64,000 nucleotides of DNA from Lasiosphaeris hirsuta (taxonomy: Eukaryota; Ascomycota; Sordariomycetes; Sordariales; Lasiosphaeriaceae), in contig JAUKUA010000001.1 in assembly GCA_030549175.1 (NCBI GenBank), forward strand, positions 248,001 through 312,000, in the 5' to 3' direction. Under the pieces are notes generated by a model. It worked only from the letters and a program-made list of their open reading frames with translations. It was not told where the DNA came from and ran no database searches. Positions within the stretch are counted from its first letter, which is position 1, and the number at the start of each line of letters is the position of its first letter. Below are positions 1 through 11,440 of the stretch, in pieces. The position numbers were made by a program, and so were the translations under genes.

Positions 1-873
1 AACATGCATGCGAGCGCGAGGAAGGTATCATCAGCCCGGTCCATCACAGAACGACAGAGTGGCAAATCACCAACTCTTCAGCAGTCTACAAGAAAAATGT
101 CCCGACGCCAGCACTCCCACCCTCGTAATTCGCCCAGCACCACCTCTCCCAAGGGAGAGATAGTAGCAAGACACGAGGCCGGGCAGCTTCTCTTCCCGTG
201 GCGCCGGCCGTTTGAAACGCGCCCACCGCCGCCAGCCAGAGGACAAAAGTCCTCGGCGGAGGTGGCCAAGCCGTTGCAAACATTTGTGATTTTTTTATTC
301 TACCGCTCGGAATACAGAGCTGGATCAAGGATGGGTCTCGCCTTGTGCTCCACCAAGCCGTGCGGATGATGTGTTGTGACGAGTAAGAGAGGAAAGGGAA
401 GGGAAGAATCAAGAAAACTTAGAGAGAAAAAAATCCGGATCAAAGTTTCTCACACACACCGGTCGCGAGGTCGACGAGGGGCCCGGGATCCTCAATTCAT
501 GCTTCATATCTGTCCTGTTTGGTGCTGATCCATGTCAGCTCGCTCGTCGGGTATCGTACAGCCTCTCTTTCGGCTGCCTTATCTGCTCCGGAGCAGATTT
601 CACGAGCATAAACTGTTCCGACCGAGAGGTTCGCCATAATTTTGTAAACCAACAACTTTCTCCAAGAAACGACCGTGATCTTGCATCACAACCATCTCTC
701 CAACATGATAAATCGCCAAATAGCCCGCTTCCTTCGCTTCCATGGCGCGCTTGGCTGCCATCCCTAAGCTGGCGGCGCTGCGTTAGTCGCATCCTCGACC
801 TTGCCGTCGAGCTCCTCAAAAACTCTCAACCATCCACATCCATCTGCTCCGAGGCTTTGCCGCCCATCTTTTC
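1..873. other. Sequence without a recognised gene, window start
   Basis: Short open frames exist on both strands but none has a recognisable motif or a consistent exon structure. This stretch probably holds the 3' flank of the NUP37 gene on the minus strand and unassigned intergenic DNA. Confidence 0.4.
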
Positions 874-1134
874 TCACTGGGCTTCCTCGAATTTATCCAG
901 GCCTTCCCACATAGTCTTCTTGTTCTTCTCGAGAATCAACTTCTTGACAGGCGGTCCTTCCCCAGCCGTAAAGTAAACGAACCGCCTGGTCCTGGACGTG
1001 TCTTTGATCCATCGGCCCTCTTTATTGGTCAGCAGCTCCTCCGTATCCGGTGACGACTCACCCTTCCGGATAGGGTTCTCCTCCTGTACAACAACCCCAT
1101 ATCCAAAAGGCATGTCCGCTTCCAAGGAAGGACC

Positions 1135-3455
1135 CTATCCTTCCTCGAAAAAGACGCGCTTGGTGCCCCGATCCGCCTCCATTTGTTCCAACTCGCGATC
1201 AATCTCCATAATGTCCATGATCTCTTGGTCCACATCCCGGGCCTCGGCCTCGGATTCGTCATCCGGCACATCCGCCGCATAGCTAAGATCGTTTCCGAAC
1301 AAGAAGCCGGGGTTCCGCGGCTGGCTGTTTAACGCCTGATCCTCTTCAATGGGCTCGGTCGAGGGGAGGATCTCCATCGATTCGTCAACATTGTCAAACA
1401 AGCCCTTGACAGCACCCCGTGGCCGAAGCAGTCCTCCGGTGGGCCCCGAAACGCTCAGGTTGAACGCAACGCTGTTCGGCTTCTGCTGTCTGGGATACGT
1501 GAGGATAGCCTTGGCCGCAGTAATGTCGGCGCGCGGCTTCTTGCGAGCGCCGAGCAGGCGGGTTGTGAGTGACGCGCCGCTGTCTTCGCTCTCGTGCACG
1601 ATGACGATACGGCTCTCGCCCTGGACAAGGACCTCGATGGGGAGGCCGTCCGAAGCGTTGCCCGTACCGTTATCGCTGGGAGTGCCATCGCGATTCGCGG
1701 CAGGGGTGGCGCGAGCGGCTCTCGGGATGCCGACTACGCCGTTACACCGTTCACCGAGGAGGCCGGTGCCGAGCTCAGTAAGGCGAATCATACGGGTAGG
1801 TTGGGCGCCGCTCCATAGGTTGACGCCGCCGCCCCCAGCACGTCGGAGCTGAGAGTCCCAGAACCGAGAGATAACAGGAATGACAGAGACAATAGGGTCC
1901 GCGCCGCCCAGCCAGAGAAGAGCGCTCTCCTCACCAATGCCGGTTCCCCAAGTTGGGGGGGCGTGAATAACGTCGATGCCGCCTTTGACCGCGGCAAGCT
2001 TTTCCGATCCGCCGGCAATTGTGGCAGCCAGCGCATCGCGTCTGGTGTGTGGTGTCATGGGCACAAACTCGCCCCCAGACCCAGGCGCTACGGGTGACTT
2101 TTGCGTCGCAGGATTCCGCAATGGGCTGGTTCCCTCCAGATGACCAGTCACGCTGAAAGTTGTGATTGCCGAGCCGCGAAGAGGAGCGTTGGCTTTGCTA
2201 AACAGACTGCCGCCCGCAGCTGCGGTGCTTGTCGACGGGCTGGCACCATCGATATCCCAGATGCCCCATTGCCCATCTGCAAGAAGAGCCAAGACAGCGT
2301 GGCCGTTGGCAATCCACTTCGCAGCGACGATGGGTTTCCGCGTCGTCGACATGACAGAGCCTCGAGCGAAGGGCGGGTAGAGCGAAAGCAGCCAGGAACC
2401 CTCGGCCGGGAACGGACCATCAGAGTTGTCCTCAGGAACAGACCCCAGATTGTAATCGAATATGCGCACCGCATGTGATGACGAGACGGTGAGAAGTTGG
2501 GTGATGTGTGATGGGTTGAAAGAGATGCTGGTCAGTGGCGCAGGGAGGTAATCGGTCTGGAAGGGGATTTGGCGAGTGATGGTGCCGGGCTTGGTGTCCA
2601 AGGGAACACTCCAAAGGCGCAGGGTGCCGCTGGCTTCGCGCGAGTGTGCTGCGACGATGGCATGAGGCCCCACGAGAGTCGCGTTTTGCTCCGAAGAACT
2701 GTCCTGCGATCCGGGCTTCGGCTTGAACACCGTGATGGCTACTCCTCCGCAAGGCCGGCTCTGTCCCCCGAGTATTGCGAGGCTCTCACCCCATACGCCC
2801 CTGCCCACGTTTCCAGCAAGAAGGTTCTGTCGCAATTCTGGCCTCGCCTTGCTCTCGTGCGATGGTGGTGTCAAGGGGAGTGAGATGACGTAGACGTCGC
2901 TCGTCGCGCAGGCAACCGCGAAAACGAGCTTGTCCTTGAAGACGTCGACGCCGTTCCAGGTCGCGTCTTCGGGGGCGCAATGCGCCATTGGAAGCACGCC
3001 GACGCTCAGGGCAGCTGTGCCCAGGGCCAGGTCGAGCGTCTGGATGATCTCGGGGAGAGCGGAGGTGTTCGCGGTCGGGGTATCTTCGAATTCAGGCTTG
3101 TCGACGAATGGCGAGGCTGCTGCAGGTGCCTCGTCGTCGGAGTCGATAATCGTGACGGCATCGTTAGAGTTGGCTCCATTCTGCTTCTCCTTGGGAGGTT
3201 TTGGGGCCTTGAGCCTCTTGCCGCCGCGCCAGACGAGTGTGATGCCATTCTCGTGGCCGTAGATTAGGACGGTCGCTCCCTGAGGAGATTGGACGGGGTG
3301 TGTCTTCACATCGTGGATTCGGCAGCTGAGGGGGTATCTGCAGAAGGCGGGTGTCAGCAACATGTCCAGAGAGGCTATGCAGAAGGCACCCAAGGTCAAT
3401 CGCACGTGTGTTGAGTATTTTGCGCCGTGCGCCGCGTCCTTGCAACCGGCTGCAT
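1135..3455 (-). CDS. NUP37: Nucleoporin Nup37, WD40-type, two exons
   Basis: Exon 1 is 3455-3406 and exon 2 is 3337-1135, separated by a 68-nt intron (donor GTGCGA, acceptor CTGCAG, branch-like GCTGACA). The joined protein starts MQPVARTRRTAQNTQHTYPL and is 750 residues long. Without the intron the frame would start at an unrelated methionine. The conserved N-terminal block around YGHENGITLVWRGGKR is followed by an acidic linker and then degenerate WD40 blades, for example LRLWSVPLD, VRIFDY and WGIWDIDG. The C-terminus is acidic and coiled. From family knowledge, fungal Nup37 is a beta-propeller of the outer-ring Y complex (Nup84/Nup107 complex) of the nuclear pore, bound to Nup120, and long C-terminal extensions occur in Sordariomycetes. 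The frame stays open for 86 codons after the TAG stop (see findings). The identification rests on remembered family features. Confidence 0.8.
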
Positions 3456-3738
3456 TTTGAGGATTAGAGGAGAAGTGAGGGGAGGCTAGAAATTAGCGGC
3501 GGCCTCAAATACAAACAGACATTTCCCTCGGGCTTATGGGTCGGGGAGCCGTAATTTGTGGATGGGGGATGCAGTTTGTCCAGGGACTGGGAAGCTGGAC
3601 GTACGTTGACAAGCAGGAAGCTTCTCAAAATTCACCGCGTCAGGAAACGTGAAGGAGCTTGGACCACAAGGAAGCCAAGCCGGCCCCACAACGCTTACTC
3701 CTCAACCCTAACCCCGATAGATTGAAAAAAGGTCTTGA

Positions 3739-3768
3739 CACCCCTCTGAGGAGACTAAAATTGCAGTG
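3739..3768 (+). repeat. Orphan transposon terminus, CTAAAATTGCAGTG family
   Basis: The last 14 bases are identical to the termini of the 118-bp element at 34067-34184. Inward of that, the reverse complement continues as TAG-T-C-TCCTCAGAGGGG, which resembles the other copies near 47.9 and 48.0 kb. No inverted partner is visible nearby, so this is a solo end or a decayed copy. Confidence 0.6.
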
Positions 3769-3986
3769 AAATGGAAATGGGGCGGTATGTTGCATGGAAA
3801 CCTATGCCTAATTTAGAACGCCGGCACCTTACACGTAACAATGGCCTTTCCTTACTATGTAACTACCGTTTTTGCTACGGCCTAGAATGGACCGCTTTCG
3901 TATGTATCATTTTAGGTGATCCTTCACTGAATACTGACATGACATATTGTATGGTAGTGTAAATAAATTGTAATGGATGGCCAGTT

Positions 3987-4062
3987 TGTGACACAGGCCA
4001 GCCACAGTGAGGCTGGGGTGTGGCAATCACAAGGTGTGTCACCTCCAATGGATCGAACTGCA
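3987..4062 (+). repeat. Fragment of the LTR-like repeat also inserted in the LINE
   Basis: Starting at TGTGACACAGGCC, this stretch aligns with the reverse complement of the right end of the insertion at 54544-55875. Shared blocks are TGTGACACAGGCCAG, GGGGTGTG, CACAAGGTG, AATGGA and CAGAGCT in the same order. It is a short piece only, so it is a degraded or truncated copy. Confidence 0.6.
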
Positions 4063-4441
4063 GAGCTATGATCTCACACCTCAACCATACCGCGGACTAC
4101 ATCGGCAGTGGTGTTGGTCTGATGCAGAGCTTTTACACAACGGTGAGGGAGATGATCTTCGCAACCCAAAGCGGTAGATGACGAGGGAAGTAGCTTAATG
4201 CAGAGAGGTGGAACGACGTCGCAGAAGGTAACAGACGATGCTTCGTATGCTTCGTAGCTGTAAGTCAGGAGAGAATAGAAGGGTTCACAAGGTTTCAGAC
4301 TATTGAGGTAATTTCTGACCACAAACACACTGATAAATTGTAAACTACGACAGCCCCCACTTTCACGAAGACAATGTCCTCCAGAAGCCTCTCCAGGTAT
4401 CAACCAAATCTCCTGAAATACCCCTCGCATCCCATGACCGC

Positions 4442-4803
4442 TCAAACCGGCGTCGGACCAGAGGCGCACATCGCACAGATGCTGGAAGCGGCAACCGTGA
4501 CCTGGCCCACATCGGCGGGGGCGCACTTGGCCTGGAGGCAGGTAGCAGCCTTGGACTGCACCGCCGCCGAATTGGCGCACTGGCACTTGATGTCGGCAAT
4601 GGGGTCGGCCACTTGGGTGCAGCCCAGCTCGCCAGCGGCCGAGACGATGCATCCCAGCTTTGACTCTCTCTTAGTCTCCAGAGGAAAAGGCGCGAGGAAG
4701 GGGTACCTACACCACAGCTCGGCATGAGGGTTGTGGCGGGGCAGGCATCTCCTGCCATTGCCATGCCCGCAAGGGCGACCAAGGTAACGGCGAGGAACTT
4801 CAT
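4442..4803 (-). CDS. Small secreted CFEM-domain protein
   Basis: Exon 1 (4803-4711) encodes a clear signal peptide, MKFLAVTLVALAGMAMAG, then ACPATTLMPSCG. A GTAGGT donor at 4710 leads to exon 2, which begins at 4669 (acceptor CTAAG) or 4657 (acceptor AAAG); both keep frame, so the start of exon 2 is uncertain. Exon 2 carries the CFEM hallmark: GCIV, LGCTQ, then D-x-x-C-x-C (DIKCQC), TC, KC and SIC. From family knowledge, CFEM proteins are eight-cysteine fungal proteins that bind haem or sit on the cell surface, and some are effectors. The mature protein is about 85 to 90 residues. No GPI signal is seen, so it is probably released. There are ten cysteines rather than eight, two of them in a C-terminal CAMC. 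Confidence 0.8.
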
Positions 4804-7223
4804 GCTGACGACGGGCAACTTTTTCAAGGCAAGTTACTAGGCCTCGCGATGTCGATCGGACAATGCAACAGCAAATATGAAGCTGATCAGAAGGGAGCCA
4901 GCCATATTATACACATCATACATTTCACCCAACACATTTGGAAGTAGCGCCGTGTGGGTTTGACAGAGCGCACAATCGACCTTTGTATCACCGGCGGGCC
5001 GTCTTGGCGTCTTCTTCACCTCACCGGCTCTTCTCGGATTTGCCACGACATGACGCTGGTAGGCTACGCGGAACACTGTCAAACTGATGTGGAAATCGGC
5101 CCAAGCAGGGAGTTATAGACATGTACAGCTACTTTCTCCAATTGCTTTATCCGTGGCAGGACAAGCGCTGTCAACGATACAACTATTGGTCTATCAACAT
5201 GTTCAATATCGGCCCCAGCAACACCGCTACACAGCTGCTCTCACAGGATCCCGAGTCCTTGTACAACAGTAGACCTACGTGAACCCCAAACTCCCTTGCC
5301 TTCCCATCTTGGGGGTTGTTTGACAAATCTAGCAGAAACACGAGAAACAACCGAAATCTCGGGCAGCCGCAGGTTTGACGTGGGAGCATGTAACATCCCC
5401 GCACTCAACAAAAACCCTGCTGGCGGACTGCTTTGCTTGTGCTGTGGTAGAAGGAAATCGAAAATGGATGGGATGACTACATCAGGTGGGACAGTTACAA
5501 CTTCTCCCCGGTAACTGCGGCCCTTTAAAGCTCCCCAGACTCGAACCGTCACTTTCCAAAAGGGGCGGTCTCCCTAATTTTTGAGGTGCCAGTCGTTATT
5601 CAGGACAAACCATGGTCGAGAGTACCCTAGATACTATCTACCATCACTTGGAGCGGTGGTGTCTCGCTTTGGTGAAAGGATGATTGGAACTGCGCCCTAC
5701 TTTCGGCTTGCTAGGACGGTAGTAGATAACTTCGAATTTGCCCCGATCGTCGTTGTTATAAAAAACTCGTATCGCCCGGGTATCTATCCCCTTCCTCCGG
5801 CAGCAATGGCCACTCTAGTAATGGTCGGTTCGGATCAATCCGAGTCATTCTGATTCTCTCATAGTTTTAAAATTCCTTGGGATAACCACCGCGGACGGCG
5901 CTGCACCAATTCCCAGAGAACCTCCCCATCGGGATCAGCTGTATTAATGGCCGTGCCATTTGGGAGCGGCAGTGAAGTACTGTTGGATATATGTGACTAC
6001 CGTGTGTTTTGGTGTTCGCCAGATGTCGTTCCTGCCCGTCGCTCCGAGGTAATTGGAGGTAATTGGATGAGTCGCTCGAATTCCTCGGAGAGAACTCCCA
6101 ACATCTTCCAAGCAAACAGTGCCATTGTGTCAATGAAACCATCTAAGGTAGGTAGGTATCTTTAAGCTGTGATCTCGGGTGTGAGATGAATGTCGCCGCC
6201 AAGATCATAGATTTTATCACGGTTTGAGGATGGAACGAACTTAATGGGGGCTGTACGTACTTAGCGGTGCTAGTATGGATGTTGGTGAGTCTGTGGATGA
6301 ACTGTCTGGGGCTGAATAGAAGGAGATTGCTTGTCCGCAATGCCATATACAATAGTATTTCGGTGTTTGAGCGGCTTCATGAGATTCAAGTCATCTTATT
6401 TGAGGTCTCCCTCTTTTATATTGAAACTTTGTGTAGCTAGATGGTTTCACCAGTAGTGCTTTTGTCGTGGCCTGTCGTATCTGGGGAGCAATATCGTTGA
6501 GAGAGAAGCTGATGGATTATGGATGGGTACTGCAGACATCAGACTCGAGCATCTAATTCATCTCTGGCGGCTGCTGCTCAGGTTTCCTTTCAGCATCGCC
6601 CTCTAGGGGCTGCAAGGGTCATGCGCCATCACGCCAAGACAATCCCCAAGAACTTGAAGCGACTCTTAACGGGGCATTCTCAACACCGACGCTTGACAAA
6701 GGCGCCGTTCAAGCCCCATGCTGAGACGGAAGCCAAGCGAGAGCTGGAGCCAAAATCCGAGGGCACGCATGTCACTAAGCAATGCGGTCGATGCGACTGA
6801 CTCTCCTACTATCCTATGAGAGCCTCAGGACCCGGCGTTGTGGATTGCACCATCCCGGTAAGCAGTATCGATATCAAGTTACCTTGCATCTCCGGGGCGC
6901 TAACGTGCAACGTCACTTCGGCCTAGGGAGGTACCGCGACTTGAGAGAGATGATTGACGAGAGCGGCGAGGGCATCACCCTGGTGGAAAGGAACTATGAT
7001 GGCGTAGGCATTTGGGATTGTTGCTTTTACCGAGGTGTCAGTCCTGTCGAGGAACATATCTGCCAAGCCTGAGCAGTCCTTTGCAATGGCTTAGCAAGTG
7101 AGCAGAGTTTAATCTCCACAACCAAGCCCTGTTCATACCTGTGGTATAGCAAAACTTCTTGTACTTGCAGATATGTGGCTAAGCGCGTCGCCGAGCCCAA
7201 AGTAAATGTGTCTCGAGTGGCTA
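4804..7223. other. 2.4 kb without a recognisable gene
   Basis: Several open frames of 60 to 100 codons occur on both strands, but none shows a known motif, plausible splice pattern or signal peptide. The first bases hold the CFEM gene promoter. Together with the adjoining pseudogenes this looks like a decaying accessory region. The frame at 6782-7072 (+) looks somewhat protein-like but I do not recognise it. Confidence 0.4.
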
Positions 7224-8547
7224 TCATACAATAATGACCTCGCTCTCGGTGACCCCTTTAAACGCCAATGCCTTCCCATACATGATCCCATGAACATAGC
7301 ACTCCCCCACAAGTTTGTATGCATCGCCGACTTTCGTGGGTACCGAGTCGTCATCCAGGTCCGGCCTTGAGACTTCGTCCGTGTCATCAAAGCCGAGCAG
7401 GGACGCTTATTTAGCCTAGGCATCTCGGTGGCTGTCCAAATGCGGCCTGCTTGTGTGTCCCAGGGGGAGGACGAGCTTTAGCCGGGCTGTGGATTCCTTC
7501 GTCGGGTAGGGGGAAGGTAGGGAGTTGATCGACTTGTCTGAGTGAGTCGATGAAAGTGATGAGATCGCAGTCTTACCAGGCCTTTTGCCGATGGTGGTAG
7601 TTTGGTCTACTAACGTGGCTCTCACACAAAGTTTGGCGTAGTTGCTGTCGTCGACTACCGAAGCATCCAGTGGAAGCTTGTTAGATGCTGAAAATACCCC
7701 TTGGTGACCGCACTAGTCGGAGATTGTCCCAGAGGAAATGTTGACTGTCCAGTTCGGAATCCAGGAGGAGAATGCGGCCGATCTGTTCCCGCTAGCTCTG
7801 CAGAGCAATTGTGCCGTGTCTTCTTGGCCGACAAACACGCTGGCATATCGTCGAGCGATATCTTTAAGAGGTGAATTATAATTGGGGTGCAATAAAGGAT
7901 GATCGGAATCCCTGGCAAGTCCTGACAAGGTGAGGAGCTTGTCGACAGGAATTGTTGATTCTGTGTGCGAAAAGAGCTTGAAAAGGGTGAGTGAGTTGCA
8001 TTGCGGAAGCAATGCAGCATCGCCCGCTTCGCCAAGACTAGCTCCTGGGTAACCCAAGCCCGGCGAAACCAGCCGCGACTGAGCACTTGCTTGATTTCTT
8101 GCCAGATGGGATCCTTGTTCAAAGGAACCTTTCTTCCTCTCCACGCTTCAGGAATCGGCGTAATGTCCTGTGGCCAAGGGTCGGTTGCAAGGCCGCTGTA
8201 CGGATCTGGGCAAGCGTCTCCAGTGCTTCGCTGCTCCGGTCACTCTCTTCCCCGATATATGCAAAGACATTTTCGGCGGAGCGGTAGATGTCTTTCATGC
8301 GTCGTACTTGGATCTTCCTCTCGTAGTCATCCAGCTGGTTAATGCATATTGCGTCGACCCAGACCAGTATCTTTATGGTCGAGTCACGGATATGACGAAG
8401 AGCAAAATTTAGCGAGGCGGTAACGAACAAAGGGCCCTCTGGCGTTTGTATCTCGAACGGTTTCAGATCTGCCCCCCACTGATACGAGATGGCCGTGTAC
8501 TCAAGTGCAGATGCGCCGTGGAACGGGTATATTCGGAGAGAGTTCTC
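7224..8547 (-). pseudogene. HET-domain (heterokaryon incompatibility) gene relic
   Basis: Order on the minus strand is that of a HET protein, but in several frames. Near 8547-8230: YTAISYQWGADLKP, then ILVWVDAICINQLDDYERK and RMKDIYRSAENVFAYIGE. Near 8130-8010, in a second frame: PIWQEIKQVLSRGWFRRAWV and TQELVLAKRAML. Near 8000-7715, in a third frame: IPVDKLLTLSGLARDSDHPL and WIPNWT. The C-terminal signature YKLVGECYVHGIMYGKALAF sits near 7345-7250 and the last frame ends with TGA at 7224-7226. A stretch usually found between the TQE block and the D-K-L-L-x-L-x-G-L-A block is largely missing. Frame changes without intron consensus, plus this deletion, indicate a pseudogene. HET proteins trigger cell death after fusion of unlike strains. 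Confidence 0.75.
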
Positions 8548-8672
8548 TCAAGCGGTACCGGCCCGATTCCCGGCTCGGGGTCCTCGAGAACAATATGGGG
8601 CACCTTTGACTCGAACTGGGTAACGGAGTGGGCGATATTGCTAAGCCTTAGCTTTCCCTGGATGTGCAAGTC

Positions 8673-11440
8673 CTAAGAGTCGACAAAGAGGCCAATGCGC
8701 CAGTTGGGTCTTGTATTTGAGACGACAGCCAAGATAAAATCGTCTGTCGCCGGTCGGTTCGACCGCGCATCAAGCCATAGAGACTCGGCCTACAATCTGT
8801 TAGGGACACCAAACTTTACTTGACGCAGAATAACAGGAACGAGGTTCCTTCCCGCCTTGCGCATTGTGGGTTACCGCTGAGCAGGAACTCTGAATCCAAG
8901 AGGCTGGAAGTTGTTGTTACGACGTGGATGTGGTATGTCACAACAAAGCTGGAAGACCATCTTCTCGTTCCTTTGTATCTAGAGCGAGACAAAAACCGAG
9001 AGAAGTCGCCAAAAGTATCCGGTATGGTGAAGGTAGATGTGTCCAGTTTGATGTTCTCGCAAGGCTGGTATCCCGCGCGGTTGCGGAGTGTGCTGGTCCA
9101 GTGAATTTTGGCTTGGTAGGCAGGATCAATGTGCCTCTCAAACATTCGGGACACCTATACGGCAATCAATATGAGGTCTGGACATGTTTGAGGAACTCCT
9201 ACCATGTATTCACCGAGGAATGCCAACTCGACCTTGCCGGCTTCATTCCCATTCCCGAATATAACGACATGAACCTCTTCTCTTGACGAAATAAAGAGCG
9301 CTGGCCATACTTCAGTTGATCCCGCGAGCACATCTCTGGCCGGTGACTCGCCGTCCTCGAGATTTTGAAGCTGAAGGACTAATACCATTTTTCTCCAACA
9401 GCTGGCTTATGTTCGCCTGGTCCACCCGGAGCTAGAGTTCTGGTGGGCACATAGATCAAACTGAGCTCATCGAACTTCTACCTAAAGTCAAACCGTCAGT
9501 CATTGAGATGCACCACCTCTCCTTTGTTATTAGCAGAAAGAAATACCTAATTGTCTCAAGATCCTCAGTGCCACAGGTGTGGTGAATTTGACGATACAAC
9601 TCAACAACGCGGTTGAAGGATGGTTGAACTAAACTCTTCAGCTTGGCCAAATGTTCGACGAGGGTATTGATGTCTGCTTTTCCGGTGACGCCAAAATAGG
9701 AGAGAAATATCCAACCCGGGTCGTCTGGCATGGGGACATCAATGAATGAGAAACTTGTTTGAAGCAGCCCGTTCCTCAGAAAGCGCCGTAAAGGTATTGT
9801 TGTGTCCTTCACCGGCCATTTAACTGACATCCATGTTTTGGAAAAGAGCAACTAGACTGATCCTGGACTCTTCCCATGCTCTATCTTTCTTGTCAGTAGA
9901 CCTCTCCCCTATCCAGGTGCCGTAGTGCTCCCGGTTTGTCTTGATGAACTCCAGTATTTGCACACCTGACCATTCCCGAAGTAAGACTTGGAACTCTGTT
10001 GAGATGGTGAAAGGACTTCCCACTGTCGGCGTCACCAATCGGGGCAGATGATTGTACGTTATGTGCTCAGTGACCCATTTAACCCATGGTTCATGGCTTT
10101 CGGGGCACAATGCCGATGCATAACCCTCATTCAAGGTGTCTGACTTCCGTTGTGAGACAATCTGGCAGTCTTGGAGACGTACGAGACTTGGATTGGACCA
10201 TAGGGCTCGTATACAGGTCTTCTCCGCGTCCAGCCGTCTCGTCATTAGCAACAAACCACATCTTCCTTCGCGAATGATCCAGCTAGTGGGCGTTGAAGAT
10301 AAAGATATCATGAGAGATGATGTCGCCTGGTGCTAGTCCCGTTGCTAGGGGATAACAGGAGGACGAGTGTAAATCAGCGATTTTCTGGCAAACCAGCTCG
10401 GTTCTAAATGCCTTTACACCAAGAAAGTGCAACGGTTGTCGTCTTTTTGCGTCGTCGTTGGCAACTGTTTGAACCTCTGATATCTGAATGCTCTGCGGTA
10501 CCTGAGCATGATCCACCCCCTGGGGAATACAATGTCTGTAGAGCTTGCTGCGATCCACCGTCCGTCTCGTAGAGAGGCACTATATCCATCCTTTTGATAG
10601 CGGAAATTGTTATGCTGTCTCTTGTTATAATGGTGGTAAGTGCTTGGATGAGGTCAGAATGCCATTGGTTTGTTTTCGCGTGAAACTCGGCCGGTTGAGT
10701 CTTGACAAAAGCTTGGAGATGTTGGAGGAACCCTTCGGAAGTCATCGCAACAACCCTAAGATCCCGAAGGAAATTCAAGTCACCGGCATCATAATGACGG
10801 GAGAGATAGAGCAACTCCGTGTTTTTGGAAAGAGTCAGAGGGACAACTTCGCCACCACAAAACTCTGCAGGGATGTATTGAAGTTGGCATGGAAAGCTCA
10901 ATTTCCCGGACACTGACTGAAGAGTCTGACGTTTGGAGAGTATCTTGATGAGTTCAGGTCCAAGGGTCTCAAAGAAATCAGACATTTGAGGCCTCGGGTA
11001 GAGAAACTTGGGCCAAAGACCGCCGATACCGTGTGAATTGAAGGTATCAACAACTGTAAGAAGAGCGCTTTGACAGGCTTTGAGGAGGGCTTTATTCCAG
11101 GCTGAAGATCTGTCGATGTCCTCACAATTGGCAATAAGCACAAAGTTGGCGTGTAAGAGGAACTAAGGCAAAGTTAACATACCGCCATCAATGTCGTCTT
11201 ATCGTCCGACTGTTACCTAGGCTGCAAAACATACCTTGAAGCCATAATCCCGGATCGGCAAAAATGCATACACGTGCTGAGGCGGGACCTACACGTGTTG
11301 GATCGGGAACGCCAACTGGATCTCAGTCACCAAACAGCCAGGGCGCGTGAACTCGGCAGGGAGCCCCTCTACCCGGTGCCTTGTGATCAAGTATTCTTGA
11401 GACAAATCATTATGGCGTAATCTCAGCAGCATACTACCCC
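8673..11440 (-). pseudogene. NO VEIN/sacsin-like protein relic with C-terminal DUF3883
   Basis: Minus-strand pieces follow the order of the fungal NO VEIN-like (histidine-kinase-type ATPase plus C-terminal DUF3883) family. They are LSQEYLITRHRV and QHVYAFLPIRDYGFK (about 11.4-11.2 kb), FVLIANCEDIDRSSAWNKAL and LWPKFLYP, then LTLSKNTELLYLSRHY (11.15-10.6 kb). Next come PQSIQISEVQTVANDDAKRR (about 10.5 kb), EPWVKWVTEHITYNHLPRLV (about 10.05 kb) and IPLRRFLRNGLLQTSFSF (about 9.8 kb). Last come LGEYM, spliced to VSRMFERH, and IHWTSTLRNR (about 9.2-9.05 kb), then YHIHVVTTT of the DUF3883 core. An in-frame TAG follows IQLAFPIQHV, and at least two frameshifts are needed near 10.5 and 10.25 kb. The N-terminal ATPase half is absent. 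The last frame ends at 8673, four bases before the open frame leading into the HET relic. Confidence 0.7.

Larger units (their letters stand above)
3456..4441. other. Intergenic region with repeat fragments
   Basis: This is the shared upstream side of NUP37 and the downstream side of the CFEM gene. It contains one orphan CTAAAATTGCAGTG terminus (3755-3768), a fragment of a repeat also found inside the LINE (3987-4062), and a short telomere-like AACCCTAACCCC (3704-3715). No coding frame is convincing. Confidence 0.6.

Noticed and set aside
1349..1852. Plus-strand frame antisense to NUP37
   Set aside because: It lies entirely within a well-supported gene and has no motif; it is a shadow frame of GC-rich coding DNA.
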